Below are positions 29,119 to 41,045 of a DNA stretch of 64,000 nucleotides, one piece after another. This DNA comes from Semisulcospira habei (lineage: Eukaryota; Mollusca; Gastropoda; Semisulcospiridae). How positions within the stretch are numbered: position 1 is the first letter of the stretch; every line of letters begins with the position of its first letter. The position numbers were made by a program, and so were the translations under genes. The stretch is from contig BTPG01000002.1 in assembly GCA_036245525.1 (NCBI GenBank), positions 163,395,876-163,459,875 of the forward strand. The letters are read 5' to 3'. Below the pieces are notes generated by a model, which ran no database searches, had not been told where the DNA came from, and saw nothing but the letters and a program-made list of their open reading frames with translations.

Positions 29119-32100
29119 TACTTACTTACACCTGTCACCCCTCCCCGGGTATAGGCCGTCGACGAGAGACCTCCAGCGACTCCTGTCCTGTGCTTCTCCT
29201 TCGATTTTACTCCAGGTGGTTCCCAGTCTCTTGATGTCTGCTTGGAGGTCTCGACGCAAGGTGTTTCTCGGCCTGCCTCTTTTCCTCTTTCCCTGGGTGT
29301 TCCATGACAATGCCTGCCTAGAGATACTGGAAGATGGCTTTCTCAGACTGTGACCCCCATCCCCATCTTCTTCGCCCAATTTCATTCTCTGCTGTTATCT
29401 GCTCTGTTCTCTCCCAGAGTCTGACCTTGCTGATCTCCTCTGGCCAGTGGATTTTCAAAATTCTTCTACGGCAACTGTTTATGAAGATCTGTACTCTGTT
29501 GACTGTGGTTTTTGTCAACCTCCAAGTCTCTGCTCCATATAGGAGAACTGCTTTTACGTTGGAGTTGAAAATCCAGAATTTGGTGTGTTGTGACAGCTCT
29601 CTGGAACTCCACACTTTTTTCAACTGGAGAAAGGCTGCTCTGGCTTTACCGATTCGTGCTCCGACGTCTGCATCAGTGCCGCCTTTTTTGTCTATGATGC
29701 TCCCGAGATAGGTGAAGGACTCCACCTCTCCAACGGGGTGCCAGCAAGCAAGACTTGTTCTTCCCTGGTTGCGTTCAGCCTCATTGTCTTTGTTTTCTGT
29801 TTGTGGATGGTGAGGCCCACTAGGGACGAGATGTCAGCAATCCTCGTGGTCTTGTCCTGCATTTGTTGATGAGTGTGGGACAGTAAAGCCAAGTCGTCTG
29901 CAAAATCGAGGTCGTCAAGCTGTGTCCACAGTGTCCACTGTATTCCACTTCGTCTGTGCTCTGTGGTCCTCTTCATGACCCAGTCTATGGCCAGTAGGAA
30001 GAGGAACGGAGACAGCAAACACCCCTTCCTTACACCGGTTCTGACCTGGAGCTCCCTGGTGAACTGCCCTTCGTGGATCACGTGACATGTCATGCCATCG
30101 TAGCTGCTCTTGATCAGGCGGACTATCTTTGTGGGTACACCGTAGTGTCGTAGGAGTTTCCACAGAGTCTTTCGGTCCACGCTGTCAAATGCTTTCTCGT
30201 AATCCACAAAGTTGACGTACAGCGGGGAGCTCCACTCCAGAGACTGTTCCACGATGATGCGGAGAGTGGCGATCTGGTCTGTACATGATCGGTTTTTCCT
30301 GAATCCTGCTTGCTGGTCTCTCAGCTGGGGGTCAACGGAGCTCTTCATTCTCTCCAGGATGATCCTGTTCAAGACCTTTCCTGGTACTGACAGCAAGGTG
30401 ATTCCTCTGTAGTTGGAACACTTGCTGAGGTCGCCTTTCTTGGGAAGCTTGATTAGGTACCCCTCCTTCCAGTCAGCTGGCATCACCTCCTCTTCCCAGA
30501 TCTTTCCAAACAGTGGGTACAGCATCTCTACTGTTGTCTCTAGGTCTGCTTTCAGAGACTCCGCTGGGATACCATCTGGCCCAGCTGCTTTGCCGTTCTT
30601 CAAAAATGCCATGGCTCTTCTGATCTCTTCCCGGCTGGGTCTGTCACAGCTGATGGGTAGGTCGGTCTCTGCTGGCTGGATGTCTGCGGCGTCGGGTGGG
30701 CTGGGTCTGTTCAGTAACTCTTCAAAATACTCGGCCCATCTGTCGAGTTGGTCTGCTCTGTCTGCAATAGGCTTGCCTTCTTTGTCTTTGACCAGTCTTT
30801 CTGTATGGCCATATTTGCCCGACAATCTTCTGGTAATGTCGTAGAGCTGTTTCATGTTGCCGCTGCCTGCTGCCTTTTCTGCCAGGCTGTCTGTGTAGGC
30901 CCTCTTGTCTGCCCTGATACTCCTCTTCACCTCGTGGTTGGCTTCCGAGTATTCCTCCTGTGCCCTTGCTTTGGCTGCTCTCATGCGACTGTTGCTGACA
31001 ACTGCTTTCTTCTGCTTCCTCACTTCTATTTCTTCAAGGCCTGTGCCGACAGCCAGTCCTTGTGATGGTGTTTTCTGAACCCTATAGTGTCTTTGCAGGT
31101 TGAGTTCAGCGCCTCTCTAACTGCTTTCCACTGCTGCTCTGTGGTGACCACCTCCTCTTCATTTACTAGCTCCTGTAGCGCTTGAAACCGGTTGGACAGC
31201 ACCAGTTTGAACTCTTCTCTCACTCCAGTCTCTCTTAGGCGGCTTACATTATAGCGCTGTCTTCTTGTTGTCTCTGTGCGGCTTTTCTTTAACTTGAGCT
31301 TCATTCTTAAGGTAAGCAGTTGGTGGTCTGAGGCGACATCTGCTCCCCTCCTCACTCGAACATCTTAAAGGGATCTTCTAAATTTCTTGCTAATGCAGAT
31401 ATGGTCTAATTGGTTCTCTGTAGTATGGTCAGGTGAGACCCAAGTTGCTTTGTGTATTCTTCTGTGTGGGAAGATGCTGCCTCCAATGACAAGTCTGTTT
31501 AGAGCACAAAAGTCTACAAACCTCTCCCCATTCTCACTCATCTCCCCTAGTCCCTGTCTCCCCATCTCGGCATCACCTCTTCGTATCTGGTGTTGTCCTC
31601 CCCTATTTTGGCATTAAAATCGCCCATGACGATGGTGATGTCTCCACACATTTGTCCACAGCCCTCTGGAGTTGGTCGTAAAACTATTGTTTCTCTTCCT
31701 CGTCACTATCATTAGTGGGTGCATAACACTGGATGACGTTCAGCTTGAGCTTTTTCTTGGTTCTAAAGGCTGCTGTGATAATTCTTGGCCCAAGAGGTTC
31801 CCAGCCCATCAGCGCTCTCTGTGCCACTGGTGACAGCATGAATGCTACTCCTTCTGTATGGGGGGCATTCTCCTCTTCATGACCTGAATACAGAATCATC
31901 TCCCCACTTAACAGCCCTTTCTGGTCTGACTGCGTCCATCTGGCTTCACCGATACCTAGCAGGGAAAGGTTGTACTTTTGCATTTCCGCTGCTATCTGGG
32001 CGGCCTTGCCGCTCTGGTACATGGTCTTGACATGCCATGTGCCCATGGTTGTGTCCCTGGATAGAGAGAGGCGGCTCGGTCCTGTGGCTTCCGAAGACTT

Positions 32101-32403
32101 CCGGCTTTCACCACAGGACGTCATAAATCTTCTGGTAGAAGAACCTTCCTCCTCCAGGAAAGGAATTGCTGTTTGTCTTTTCGTCTGCGTTTTTGTAGCT
32201 ATTTCCTTATTTGCAGGGTGGGGAAGCTACCCCCACACCCAACCCCCTTACTAGGAGGACCAGGGGTTTTCTGTTGGGGTCACCTTCCCTTAGACCATGT
32301 TGGTTCATGGCACCTTATTTCATTCGGTGCACCCCCTCTCGCGAGGGACCCCCTATCCACCACCCAGGGGACGTGTCTCAACGCCATATGGTCCCAGCGC
32401 GAG
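29119..32403 (-). mobile_element. RTE family 3, copy A, near full length, inside L2 copy B
   Basis: The insertion is 3,285 bp, flanked by GAACACACTCCT (29107-29118 and 32404-32415). The tail on the minus strand is (TAAG)n. About 280 bp of leader precede the first coding frame, so this copy gives the best view of the family's 5' end. Its coding region has several frameshifts. Confidence 0.92.
29130..32124 (-). pseudogene. RTE family 3 polyprotein, copy A, frameshifted
   Basis: Fragments in order are the endonuclease N-terminus at 31684-32124 (KYNLSLLGIGEARWTQ, NVIQCYAPTND), then 31365-31565, then 31026-31355 (ADVASDHQLLTL), then RT at 29692-31023 with DYEKAFDSVDRKTLW and LDFADDLALLSH, then the C-terminal part at 29318-29725 and 29122-29385 ending GLYPGRGDRCK. 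The normally conserved VRQG box reads VRKG. At least four frame breaks make it non-functional. Confidence 0.85.
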
Positions 32404-34140
32404 GAACACACTCCTAGGCACTTCTAAAGACTCTCTTCTCCCCAACACACACAGCAAAGAAGAACTCCCGTCCGCTTTTTCCACCTATTTTTCCGACAAA
32501 ATTCAAACTCTGCGCAACACACTCGATACTCTGCCTTCTCCGCATTGCCCTCCCGACACCCCCTTTTCCGGCACCCCCCTCTCGTCCTTCCGCCCCGTCT
32601 CTCAGGACAAAGTCCTCAAGACCATAAAGTCCATGCCTCTCAAAACCTGCGAACTAGACCCCCTCCCAGCTTCTCTGTACCGGGACGGCCTTCCAAAACT
32701 TCTGCCCTTCATCACCGACATCATCAACACATCCCTAGAGAACGGTTCCGTCCCTGATATCTTCAAGTCCGCCACCTTCCGTCCTCTCCTCAAAAAACAC
32801 AACCTCGACCCAAACAAACTCAAAAACTATCGCCCAGTCTCCAATCTCTTTCCTGTCCAAGCTTCTTGAGAAGGTTGTTCTCAACCAGCTCAACCTCCAC
32901 CTCGCCGACAACAACCTCCTCAGTCCCTTCCAGTCTGCCTATCGCAAACATCACAGCACTGAAACAGCCCTTCTACATATCTTAAACGACCTGCTTCTCT
33001 CCACCGACTCGGGCAACATCTCCCTTCTTACGCTACTCGACCTCTCTGCCGCCTTCGACACTATAGACCACTCTATCCTCCTCCACCGCCTTCACCACTC
33101 CTTTGGCATCACTGACTCTGCTCACTCCTGGTTTCTCTCCTACCTCTCCGACAGACAGCAGTCCGTCACCATCGACGGCGTCTCATCCAACCCAGTAACG
33201 CTCTCCTGCGGACTTCCACAGGGGTCCGTCCTGGGCACGGTCCTTTTCACACTCTACACATCTCCCCTGTCCAACATCATCCAGTCTCACCACATACACC
33301 ACCACCTCTACGCTGATGACTCACAACTACTAGACAAAGACAAACTCGACAACACTCAGTCACTACCGACTCGCACGACTGACTGCTACGAAGACGTGAA
33401 AAACTGGATGACAGCAAACAAGCTTAAACTGAACGATGACAAAACGGAAGCCATGCTGGTAGGCACTCGCCAGAAACTTTCCCAGCTCCCTCCCTCTCTC
33501 CACCTTTAACTTGACAGCACCCCCATCTCCCTCCATGACTCGGCCAAAAACCTCGGTGTTATCCTTGATTCCTCTCTTTCCATGACCAGCTTCGTCTCCG
33601 CCACGGCCCAGGCATGCTACTTCCACATCCGCCACATCAGTCAGATCAGAAAATACCTCCTACCGAAGCTGCCACCAAACTTGCTGTCTCTCTCATCCTA
33701 TCTCGCATCGACTACTGCAACTCTCTCCTTTCTGGCCTCCCTCACTCCACCACTTTCACTCTCCAGCGCGTCCAGAACAATGCTGCCCGCCTCGTCCTCA
33801 GAAAGAAAAAATCCGACCACATCACTCCCCTGCTCAAACTCCTTCACTGGCTTCCCATCCCACAACGCATCCAATACAAGATTCTGTCTCTCTGCTACAA
33901 ATCCCTGAACAACTGCGCTCCTGTCTATATCTCCAACTTACTTCACCCCTACATTCCTTCCGGCTCCCTCCGCTCTGCCTCCACATCCCCCGCACCAAAC
34001 TGAGCACTTTCGGCCCCCGCTCCTTCTCAGTATACGGTCCATCCACCTGGAACACTCTCCCACTCTCTCTCTCTGTCAGAAACACTCTCTCTCCTCCTTC
34101 CAGTCTGCCCTCAAAACTCACCTCTTTCAACAGTTCTAGC
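32404..34140 (+). pseudogene. L2 copy B ORF2, RT and C-terminal part
   Basis: After the RTE the frame resumes at LGTSKDSLLPNTHSKEELPS. A frameshift near 32850 follows PVSNL. RT motifs then read DLSAAFDTIDHSIL, GLPQGSVLGTVLFT and HLYADDSQL with intact YADD. A TAA replaces a Gln codon near 33509 after SLHL. The C-terminal end is HLFQQF at about 34115-34137. Copy A has the homologous uninterrupted frame. Confidence 0.82.
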
Positions 34141-34310
34141 ACTATACCACCACACTCCCCACTCCAAGCTGACTGTTGTAATGTATTTCACTATTTGTGG
34201 TACGTGAGTCGTTGTCTAAAGCGTGCGCATGCGTGCGCGAGTTTGAGTGCGTGCTTAGAGTTATAATTATTATAAGATAAGCCCATAATAAATACCGTAA
34301 TTATTATTAT

Positions 34311-34778
34311 TAACATTTTTTTACATTTGACATCTGATCTGCCAACCCCTACACAGCTATGGTAGTAGAATTTTAGACAAGTGGTAGTAGTTTTGGAGAT
34401 GTCAAGCGTAGTTTAGCATGTAAGTTACTGTTCGCTCAACGCCGAACGCCGCTTGATGCTCGGAAATTTCTTAATACAACACAACTTTATTGTCTGTTAA
34501 AATCAAAGCACGACAGAAATTTGCATTTTATATAGCGATCGGAGCTTTGGCTGCCTGGTACAAACGTTCTTCTTTTCAGGCGGTGCGCTTTTTGATTCGT
34601 GTTCCTTTCTCTTCGGCATGGTTCAGACCGTTGTTTATCTGACGCACATGTGAATGAAATGATGCACGCTGGGAAAACCGGAAGTTCGCTCCGCTCGTTC
34701 TCATTGGCCCCAAACTGCATGCTCTTACCGACTACAAACCGAAACACCACCAAAAACGTTTTGGTATATTTTATTCTT
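34311..34778. other. no feature seen
   Basis: Between the L2 tail and the next RTE fragment there is no convincing frame or repeat. Confidence 0.5.
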
Positions 34779-35502
34779 CAGCTGCTTGCTCTCACCTACT
34801 CTTATCAACATCTTCCTGGAAAGAATCATGACGGACGCTCTGAAAGATCATGAAGGAACGCTCAGTATTGGAAACAGAACAATCAAGAACTTGCACTTCG
34901 CGGACGAAATCGATGGCCTTGCAGAAACTGAGGAGGAGCTAGTTCAGCTGGTGGTAAATCTGGACAGTACAGCCATTGCGTTTGGAATGGAAATCTGCAC
35001 AGAGAAGCCCAAACTGATGACCAATAACGCCAGTGGCATTGGCACCAAAATCATGGTTGGAGGCCAAAATCTGGAGACAGTTGAGAAATTCAAATACTTA
35101 GGAGCCATTGTGACAGATGAAGGATCAAAACCAGAAATAATGTCCAGGATTGGGCAGACAACAACAGCGCTGACAAGACTGAAGACCATATGGAAGGACA
35201 GAAACATCCCACTCTGCTCCAAGATCAGACTGATGCGCTCCTTAAGTCATCTCAGTGTTCTTATTTATATGCCTGTGAGTCATGGACCCTCACAGCAGAC
35301 CTCGAAAGGAGAATACAAGCCACTGAAATGAGATGTTTTCGAAGGCTGCTTCGCATTTCGTACAGAGATCATATCACGAACGAGGAAGTGGGAAGCAGAA
35401 TCAGGCAAGCCATCGGGCCCTCTGAAGACCTATTAGTCATTGTGAAAAACCGCAAACTGAAGTGGTATGGGCATGTCACGCGATCAGCAGGGATTGCCAA
35501 GA
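34779..35502 (+). pseudogene. RTE family 2 RT C-terminal part, truncated
   Basis: The fragment starts inside the VRQGC(LLSP) box (CLLSPTLINIFLERIM) and runs through NLHFADEIDGLAE, where the catalytic FADD reads FADE, then KYLGAIVTDEG. After a frameshift near 35250 come CESWTLTADLERRIQ and RKLKWYGHVTRSAGIAKT. It then stops at a ~270-bp insertion. The loss of the second Asp suggests an inactive copy. Confidence 0.82.
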
Positions 35503-35771
35503 CATGAAGACAAGATTTTACTAGCCAAACTGAAAATGTTACTAGCCAAACTGAAAATGTTACTAGTTGAATACTACTGAAAATAACCCAATGCAACAAT
35601 ATAATGTACCACAAGTGTTTGACGCCCAATGTTAGAGTACTTTCGGATAGAGGACTGAAAAAGTACGGATCAGAAAACGCACGTATCGATAGCCATATGG
35701 TCAAGAGTACGACTGGGTGTCCAAAGAGTGTGACATGGGTCTCTGATTTTGAACTTAAACATATGAGATCA
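35503..35771. repeat. ~270-bp insertion in RTE family 2
   Basis: The sequence splits ...GCCAAGAC from ATCCTGCAAGG, which are adjacent codons in RTE proteins (AKT-ILQG). It contains the arm 35519-35695 that recurs inverted at 36789-36970, and the TCAAGAGTACGACTGGGTG block repeated at 36390 and 37085. Confidence 0.7.
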
Positions 35772-36135
35772 TATCCTGCAAGGTACTGTGCAAGGAGGAC
35801 GAAGAAGAGGAAGACAGAGAAAAAGATGGGAGGACAACATCTCAGAGTGGGCAGGACTGAAGCTGAGCCATATGCGACACACTAAGAATGGCAGAGAACA
35901 GAGTGGAATGGAGGAAGCTGGTTGCCAAGTCATCAATAGTGCCCCAACGGTCAGCAAGACTACAGGATAGATAGGATGGATAGATAGGATGGATAGATAG
36001 GATGGATAGATAGGATAGATAGATAGGAGAGGATAGGAGAAGATAGGAGAAGATAGGAGAAGATAGGAGAGGAGAAGAGAAGAGAAGAGAAGAGAAGATA
36101 AGATAAGATAAGATAAGATAAGATAAGATAAGATA

Positions 36136-36167
<32 letters not shown>

Positions 36168-36182
36168 ATAGATAGATAGATT
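35772..36182 (+). repeat. RTE family 2 3' end with (GATAG/GATAA)n tail
   Basis: It codes for ILQGTVQGGRRRGRQRKRW and KLSHMRHTKNG, then ends in TAG inside the tail (GGATAG). The tail from 35964 to 36182 has grown into a long GATAGGATG, GGAGAAGATA and AAGATAAGAT minisatellite. Confidence 0.85.
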
Positions 36183-36655
36183 CTTCAGCATACAATTTCA
36201 ATAATAATCATAGTAGCGTAGTATTGGGAACGTTGGCGTAGGAAAATATGGTGAAATCGTAGTGGTTGGCTAGTAAAACTTGGAAGTCACTAGCCAAAGG
36301 CTGGTGGGCAAATTTTAGACTTTCAGGGCTGAAAGATTAACCCATATCATACCTAGGCTAAAAGCTTTAAATTTGTACTCTGCCATGTAGTCAAGAGTAC
36401 GACTGGGTGTCCAAAGAGTGTGGCATGGGTCTCTGATTTTGAACTTAAACATATGAGATCATATCCTGCAAGGTACTGTGCAAGGAGGACGAAGGAGAGG
36501 AAGACAGAGAAAAAGATGGGAGGACAACATCTCAGAGTGGGCAGGACTGAAGCTGAGCCATATGCGACACACTAAGAATGGCAGAGAACAGAGTGGAATG
36601 GAGGAAGCTGGTTGCCAAGTCATCAATGGTGCCCCAACGGTCAGCAAGACTACGG

Positions 36656-36698
<43 letters not shown>

Positions 36699-37185
36699 TC
36701 TTCAGCATAGAATTTCAATAATAATCATAGTAGCGTAGTATTGGGAACGTTGGCGTAGGAAAATATGGTGAAATCGTAGTGGTTGGCAGATCTGGCTATC
36801 GATACGCGCGTTTTCCGATCCGTACTTTTTCAGTCCTCTATCCGAAAGTACTATAACATTGGGCGTCAAACACTTGTGGTACATTATATTGTTGCGTTGG
36901 GTTATTTTCAGTAGTATTCAACCAGTAAAATTTTCAGTTTGGCTAGTAACATTTTCAGTTTGGCTAGTAAAACTTGGAAGTCACTGGCCAAAGGCTGGTG
37001 GGCAAATTTTAGACTTTTAGGGCTGAAAGATTAACCCATATCATACCGAGGCTAAAAGCTTTAAATTTGTACTCTGCCATATGGTCAAGAGTACTACTGG
37101 GTGTCCAAAGAGTGTGACATGGGTCTCTGATTTTGAACTTAAACATATGAGCATCATTGTGATGTGTTTAGTCATAAGTAACATG
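36183..37185. repeat. ~690-bp duplication of the RTE 3' end and its insertion
   Basis: The block TCAAGAGTAC(G/T)ACTGGGTG starts near 35700, 36390 and 37085, giving a spacing of about 690 bp. The RTE end is copied at 36472-36653, with its own GATA tail to 36697. The second unit also carries 36789-36970, the reverse complement of 35519-35695. The third unit is cut short at about 37150. Confidence 0.8.
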
Positions 37186-37187
37186 CC

Positions 37188-37218
<31 letters not shown>

Positions 37219-37227
37219 AAAAAAAAA
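37186..37227 (+). repeat. C23-A19 homopolymer pair
   Basis: Twenty-three C are followed directly by nineteen A, at the border between the duplicated block and the phased-box region. Lengths may be affected by sequencing. Confidence 0.9.
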
Positions 37228-37281
37228 GAATTTCCCCATGAGCAGTCGTTTGGGTGTAATTGGCGAAAAACCGTTATGGTT

Positions 37282-40010
37282 TGTACATAACATTTACACC
37301 GTCACACATTTATAAAACACATTTTCTAGCTTTCACAAAGTAGATTCATGTTGTATAAAAATATCATGTTGTTCTTTCCTTACTGGGCTATGCTTAAACT
37401 TCAAAGAAAGTTTGATGGGGTGAATAGATACACAATGGTGCAACACTGAAATTGTTTGAACATAACTTTACACTCAGCTATACATTTATGCACAAAAAAA
37501 TGCATAAATTATATTATAAAAATTGTGTGTGGTATTAAACACACAATTTGAATTGCACAATGATAGATTTTAAACTATCCTAATTGAGATAAGTGTGAAC
37601 ACAATAGCTATAAACTTTTTTTAAAAATGGACAACTTGCTTATGAACAAAAATTTTGAAATCCTTGACAACACAGCAAAGAAAGTCAATTAAGATGGTGT
37701 GTTTTCCCTTTATTGTGTACTAAACTCTTGTAGATTACAGAATTTAGGAAAAAAACACCATTCACAACATAAAATGAAATGAAGGCTAAAAACAAGAAAC
37801 ACACAATGCTTGAACATAACTTTACACCTTGACGAACAAACTTGAGGCTCTTTAAGGCCAGACACTACACCCCAAATGAGCTTTTGTCTGTCTAGAATCT
37901 GTTTTAAACTGTTAATGTATTTTGATAGGGTTTGGTGAGCTGAGACCAAAAAAGTGGTTTTTGGGTGTGTACGACCCCCCGTTGCCCTGGAAACCAACCA
38001 AGATGGCCACCGTATACACATTTTAGTACAAATTCAAAGCAATAGATCTCAAACACTACCAAACTTAGAAAATTCTTTTTTTCTGGTGATTCTTTGTCAA
38101 AACAACTACATTTTGTGAGAAGGATTTTATTCTGAAGCTGTTGGGAAAAAAGTTATTCATGATGAAATACGCTGTATGAGCTGAAAGAGGGAAAATGTCG
38201 ATTTTGGGGAATTGAATAGCCACCTCTTTTTTTCCCCTTGTGCAATCACAAAATCCTTCTGACAAAATGCAGCAAAGTGAATAACAATCATAACTGCAAA
38301 GTTTGAATGCTGTGCCTATTCAGGTTTATGAGATCTATTCAATAAAAGATGAAAAAAAGTGAAAATGAGAAAAACAGAGAATAAGGTGAACATCAACCTT
38401 TACTTTGTCATAATTCAGCTTTATAGTCATCAACATGCGAATTATGCAGTATAAAGATATTTCGCATGAGAAAATGAAAAGCAAAAGTTTTTCTCAGTCT
38501 TGGATATATGCACACTGATAAAGTTTCTGCAGGTAAAATGTCAAAGGAAACTGTCAGGTGCACCAAGTGTCTGCTGTACTTTGCCATTCAGATACACCTG
38601 ACCGATGTGTAAAACCAATTTTTTTTTATCATTTACTGACCAATGCCGACGTCGCAAGCATCTTTCATCAATTCAAGTTTCTTAGGTGTTGTGGATTTCA
38701 CCACCGTGCCATCGGCATTTACATTATGAGGCTTAGGAATGTTTTCGTTCTCTCTCTGTTCACTCGGGTTCATCTGCTCGAACACATCTCTCTTCGTCTG
38801 TTCAATCTTGCAGCTGCTAGCTCAGCACCACGCAACTTCTTTGAAGCCGTTGGAGACATTTCCAACGATTACAACTGATGGACTTTGTGAAATAACTGTT
38901 GAAGGGATGTAAAACGTAGAAAATGTGTGATCTGAACTAGTGATTCTCGTATTTTGATCGAGTTGTATGCCATGCGTAATGGTGCATTGTGGGACGGTCG
39001 GAAAACCCGAAGCCGCCCGGAGCCTGGCCGGAAAAACCCGAAGTCGCCCGGAACACTCGGCGCGCTCTGCTCATTGGTCGGTTTTGCAAAATAGTATTAT
39101 CTCATTAACATAGCGTCCGTACAAGGAAATCTCCGGTCATTCGTGACGTCAGTTTCGCGCCAATAGCTATTTATAGAGCCTTTGTAGCCTTCAACTGGTT
39201 TGTGGATGGGAAAGTAGAAACGGAACCAGTTCAAATGGACCCAAACATGGCGCGTTCGTCGCTCGCAAAGCGGTGTAGTCAGGGTCCAAACATTCGATGT
39301 TTTTGAGCAAACGACGTTGAGAACGCTTGAAAAATTGAGCAGGTGCTTCACTTTATTTATTTTTTACAGCAAATAAAAGGTATTTTTGGATATTTTATGG
39401 TTGTGGCCCGGTTCTAAGGAGTTCAAACAACCCAAAAATCCACTCAACCCAAAAACACTAAGGAACACCCAAAATGACTTTTTGGGGTACCGTGTCTGGC
39501 CTTAACTAACATGCATAAATCCAAAAATAACAAAACACTACTCAAGTGATGTGTTTTTAACAAATACACTTTTATTCTCCCAAAATTGTGTCCAAATGAG
39601 TAATGAAAGCAGTAAATACATAATGTAATTGTTTGTACATAACTTTACACCACAAGCTTCAAATTTCAGCAAAAAAGTGCCTCCACAAATGGACAAGAAC
39701 CAGAAAATAAAAATCACAATCACCTGTAGCTTTCTACTACACTACAGAACAGCAGTGATGTAATTATCAGGTTTGAAATTGATAATACAAGGGGATAATG
39801 GGTGAAAACGGCAAGTTTGAACATATCTTTACAACTGAACATGTTGGTATTATCAACACTGAAGTCAAAATGAAAAAGATAAAAATGGGAAACTACATCA
39901 AATTATGTGGTCGGTAAACCCCAGCATTTACCAGTTTTAATAATTGTGTCTACAATGTTTAAAGCAAGTAGCAAAACAAATCTGTACATGTTTGTACATA
40001 ACTTTACAAC
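37282..40010. repeat. phased box array, part 1
   Basis: The box TGWACATAACTTTACAMC starts at 37282, 37457, 37811, 39634, 39818 and 39993, with a doubtful copy near 37635. After removing the TTAA-flanked transposon (37856-39507) the spacings are 175, 354 (2 x 177), 171, 184 and 175 bp. The sequence between boxes is not visibly repeated. Confidence 0.75.
37856..39503. mobile_element. 1,648-bp DNA transposon with TTAA target duplication, non-autonomous
   Basis: TTAA at 37852-37855 and 39504-39507 flanks inverted ends: GGCCAGACACTACACCCCAA on the left and the complement of GGGGTACCGTGTCTGGCC on the right. TTAA duplications are made by piggyBac and Kolobok elements. No transposase is recognised; the frame at 38558-38878 has no known motif. 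It interrupts one unit of the box array. Confidence 0.78.
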
Positions 40011-40318
40011 ATGGGGTTTAAATCTCTGCACAATGTGGTTCCACAATGTGAGAAAGCACCAAGTGAAAAAAGTTTAAACTTTCAATACATTTTAGAACAC
40101 CAACAATACATTTGATTTAACTTTAAAACTGACGTTAGTTAGCCATTGCTCATGCTTGCTATGGGCTGTCAGAGATCAGAGCCTACCTTTTGCCCAAATA
40201 CCTCCGCAAAGAAACACTTTTCTGTACCACTTTCAAACAAATATAATCTAGCACCAATTGACCTAAGTTTACCATGGCCGATGGTTTTCAGCAGACCACT
40301 GGCACAGAAAGTACTCAC

Positions 40319-40441
40319 TTTAGCTTCGTACTTGAGCTAAACATGGCAGAAACAATTACAAATTTATCAAACCCAACCACTCTCCACTCACGTACACTGT
40401 TGGAGAGTGGCAGGAAATCTACAGCTACAATCATATCATCC
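40319..40441 (-). CDS. candidate host exon 3, distal half (split by RTE copy C)
   Basis: Read on the minus strand this continues the frame at 45257-45362 once the 4.8-kb RTE and one target duplication are removed, giving DDMIVAVDFLPLSNSVREWR and on to SSSTKLK, then a strong donor GTGAGTAC. An overlapping frame just downstream (GLLKTIGHGKLRSIGARLY, ending at a GTAGGC donor near 40190) also looks coding, so the 3' boundary is uncertain. The product is not recognised. Confidence 0.35.
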
Positions 40442-40449
40442 TCAAGACC

Positions 40450-41045
40450 ATGTACCAGAGCGGCAAGGCCGCCCAGATAGCAGCGGCAATGCAAAAGTAC
40501 AACCTTTCCCTGCTAGGTATCAGTGAAGCCAGATGGACGCAGTCTGGCCAGAAAAGGCTGTTAAGTGGGGAGATGATTCTGTATTCAGGTCATGAAGAGG
40601 AGAATGCCCCCCATACAGAAGGAGTAGCACTCATGCTGTCACCAGTGGCACAGAGAGCGCTGATGGGCTGGGAACCTCTTGGGCCAAGAATTATAACAGC
40701 AGCCTTTAGAACCAAGAAAAAGCTCAAGCTGAACGTCATCCAGTGTTATGCGCCCACTAATGACAGGGACAAGGAAGAGAAACAAGAGTTCTACGACCAA
40801 CTCCAGAGTGCCTTGGACAAATGTGCGGAGCGAGACATCACCATCGTCATGGGCGATTTTAATGCCAAAATAGGGAGGACAACACCGGATACGAAGAGGT
40901 GATGGGGAGACAGGGACTAGGCTCGGAGATGAGTGAGAACGGGGAGAGGTTTGTAGAATTTTGTGCTCTAAACCGACTTGTCATTGGAGGCAGCATCTTC
41001 CCACACAGAAGGATACACAAAGCAACTTGGGTCTCACCTGACCAT
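40450..41045 (+). pseudogene. RTE copy C endonuclease, N-terminal part
   Basis: Endonuclease motifs are LLGISEARWTQSGQK, NVIQCYAPTND and MGDFNAKIG. After TTPDTKR a stop appears near 40902, and the homologous sequence continues in another frame (GERFVEFCALNRLVIGG, ATWVSPDH) until the transposon junction at GACCAT. Non-functional. Confidence 0.82.

Larger units (their letters stand above)
27851..34310 (+). mobile_element. L2-type LINE, copy B, with 5' leader
   Basis: It runs from a leader with 82-bp repeats and a pyrimidine tract (27854-28360) through ORF2 remnants to an (ATT)n-type tail at about 34310 (CATAATAAATACCGTAATTA). The leader probably continues upstream of the SINE-like insertion, to before 27455. 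The element is interrupted by RTE copy A (29119-32403, 12-bp duplication). Relative to copy A it lacks about 330 nt of endonuclease and has several frameshifts. Confidence 0.85.
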
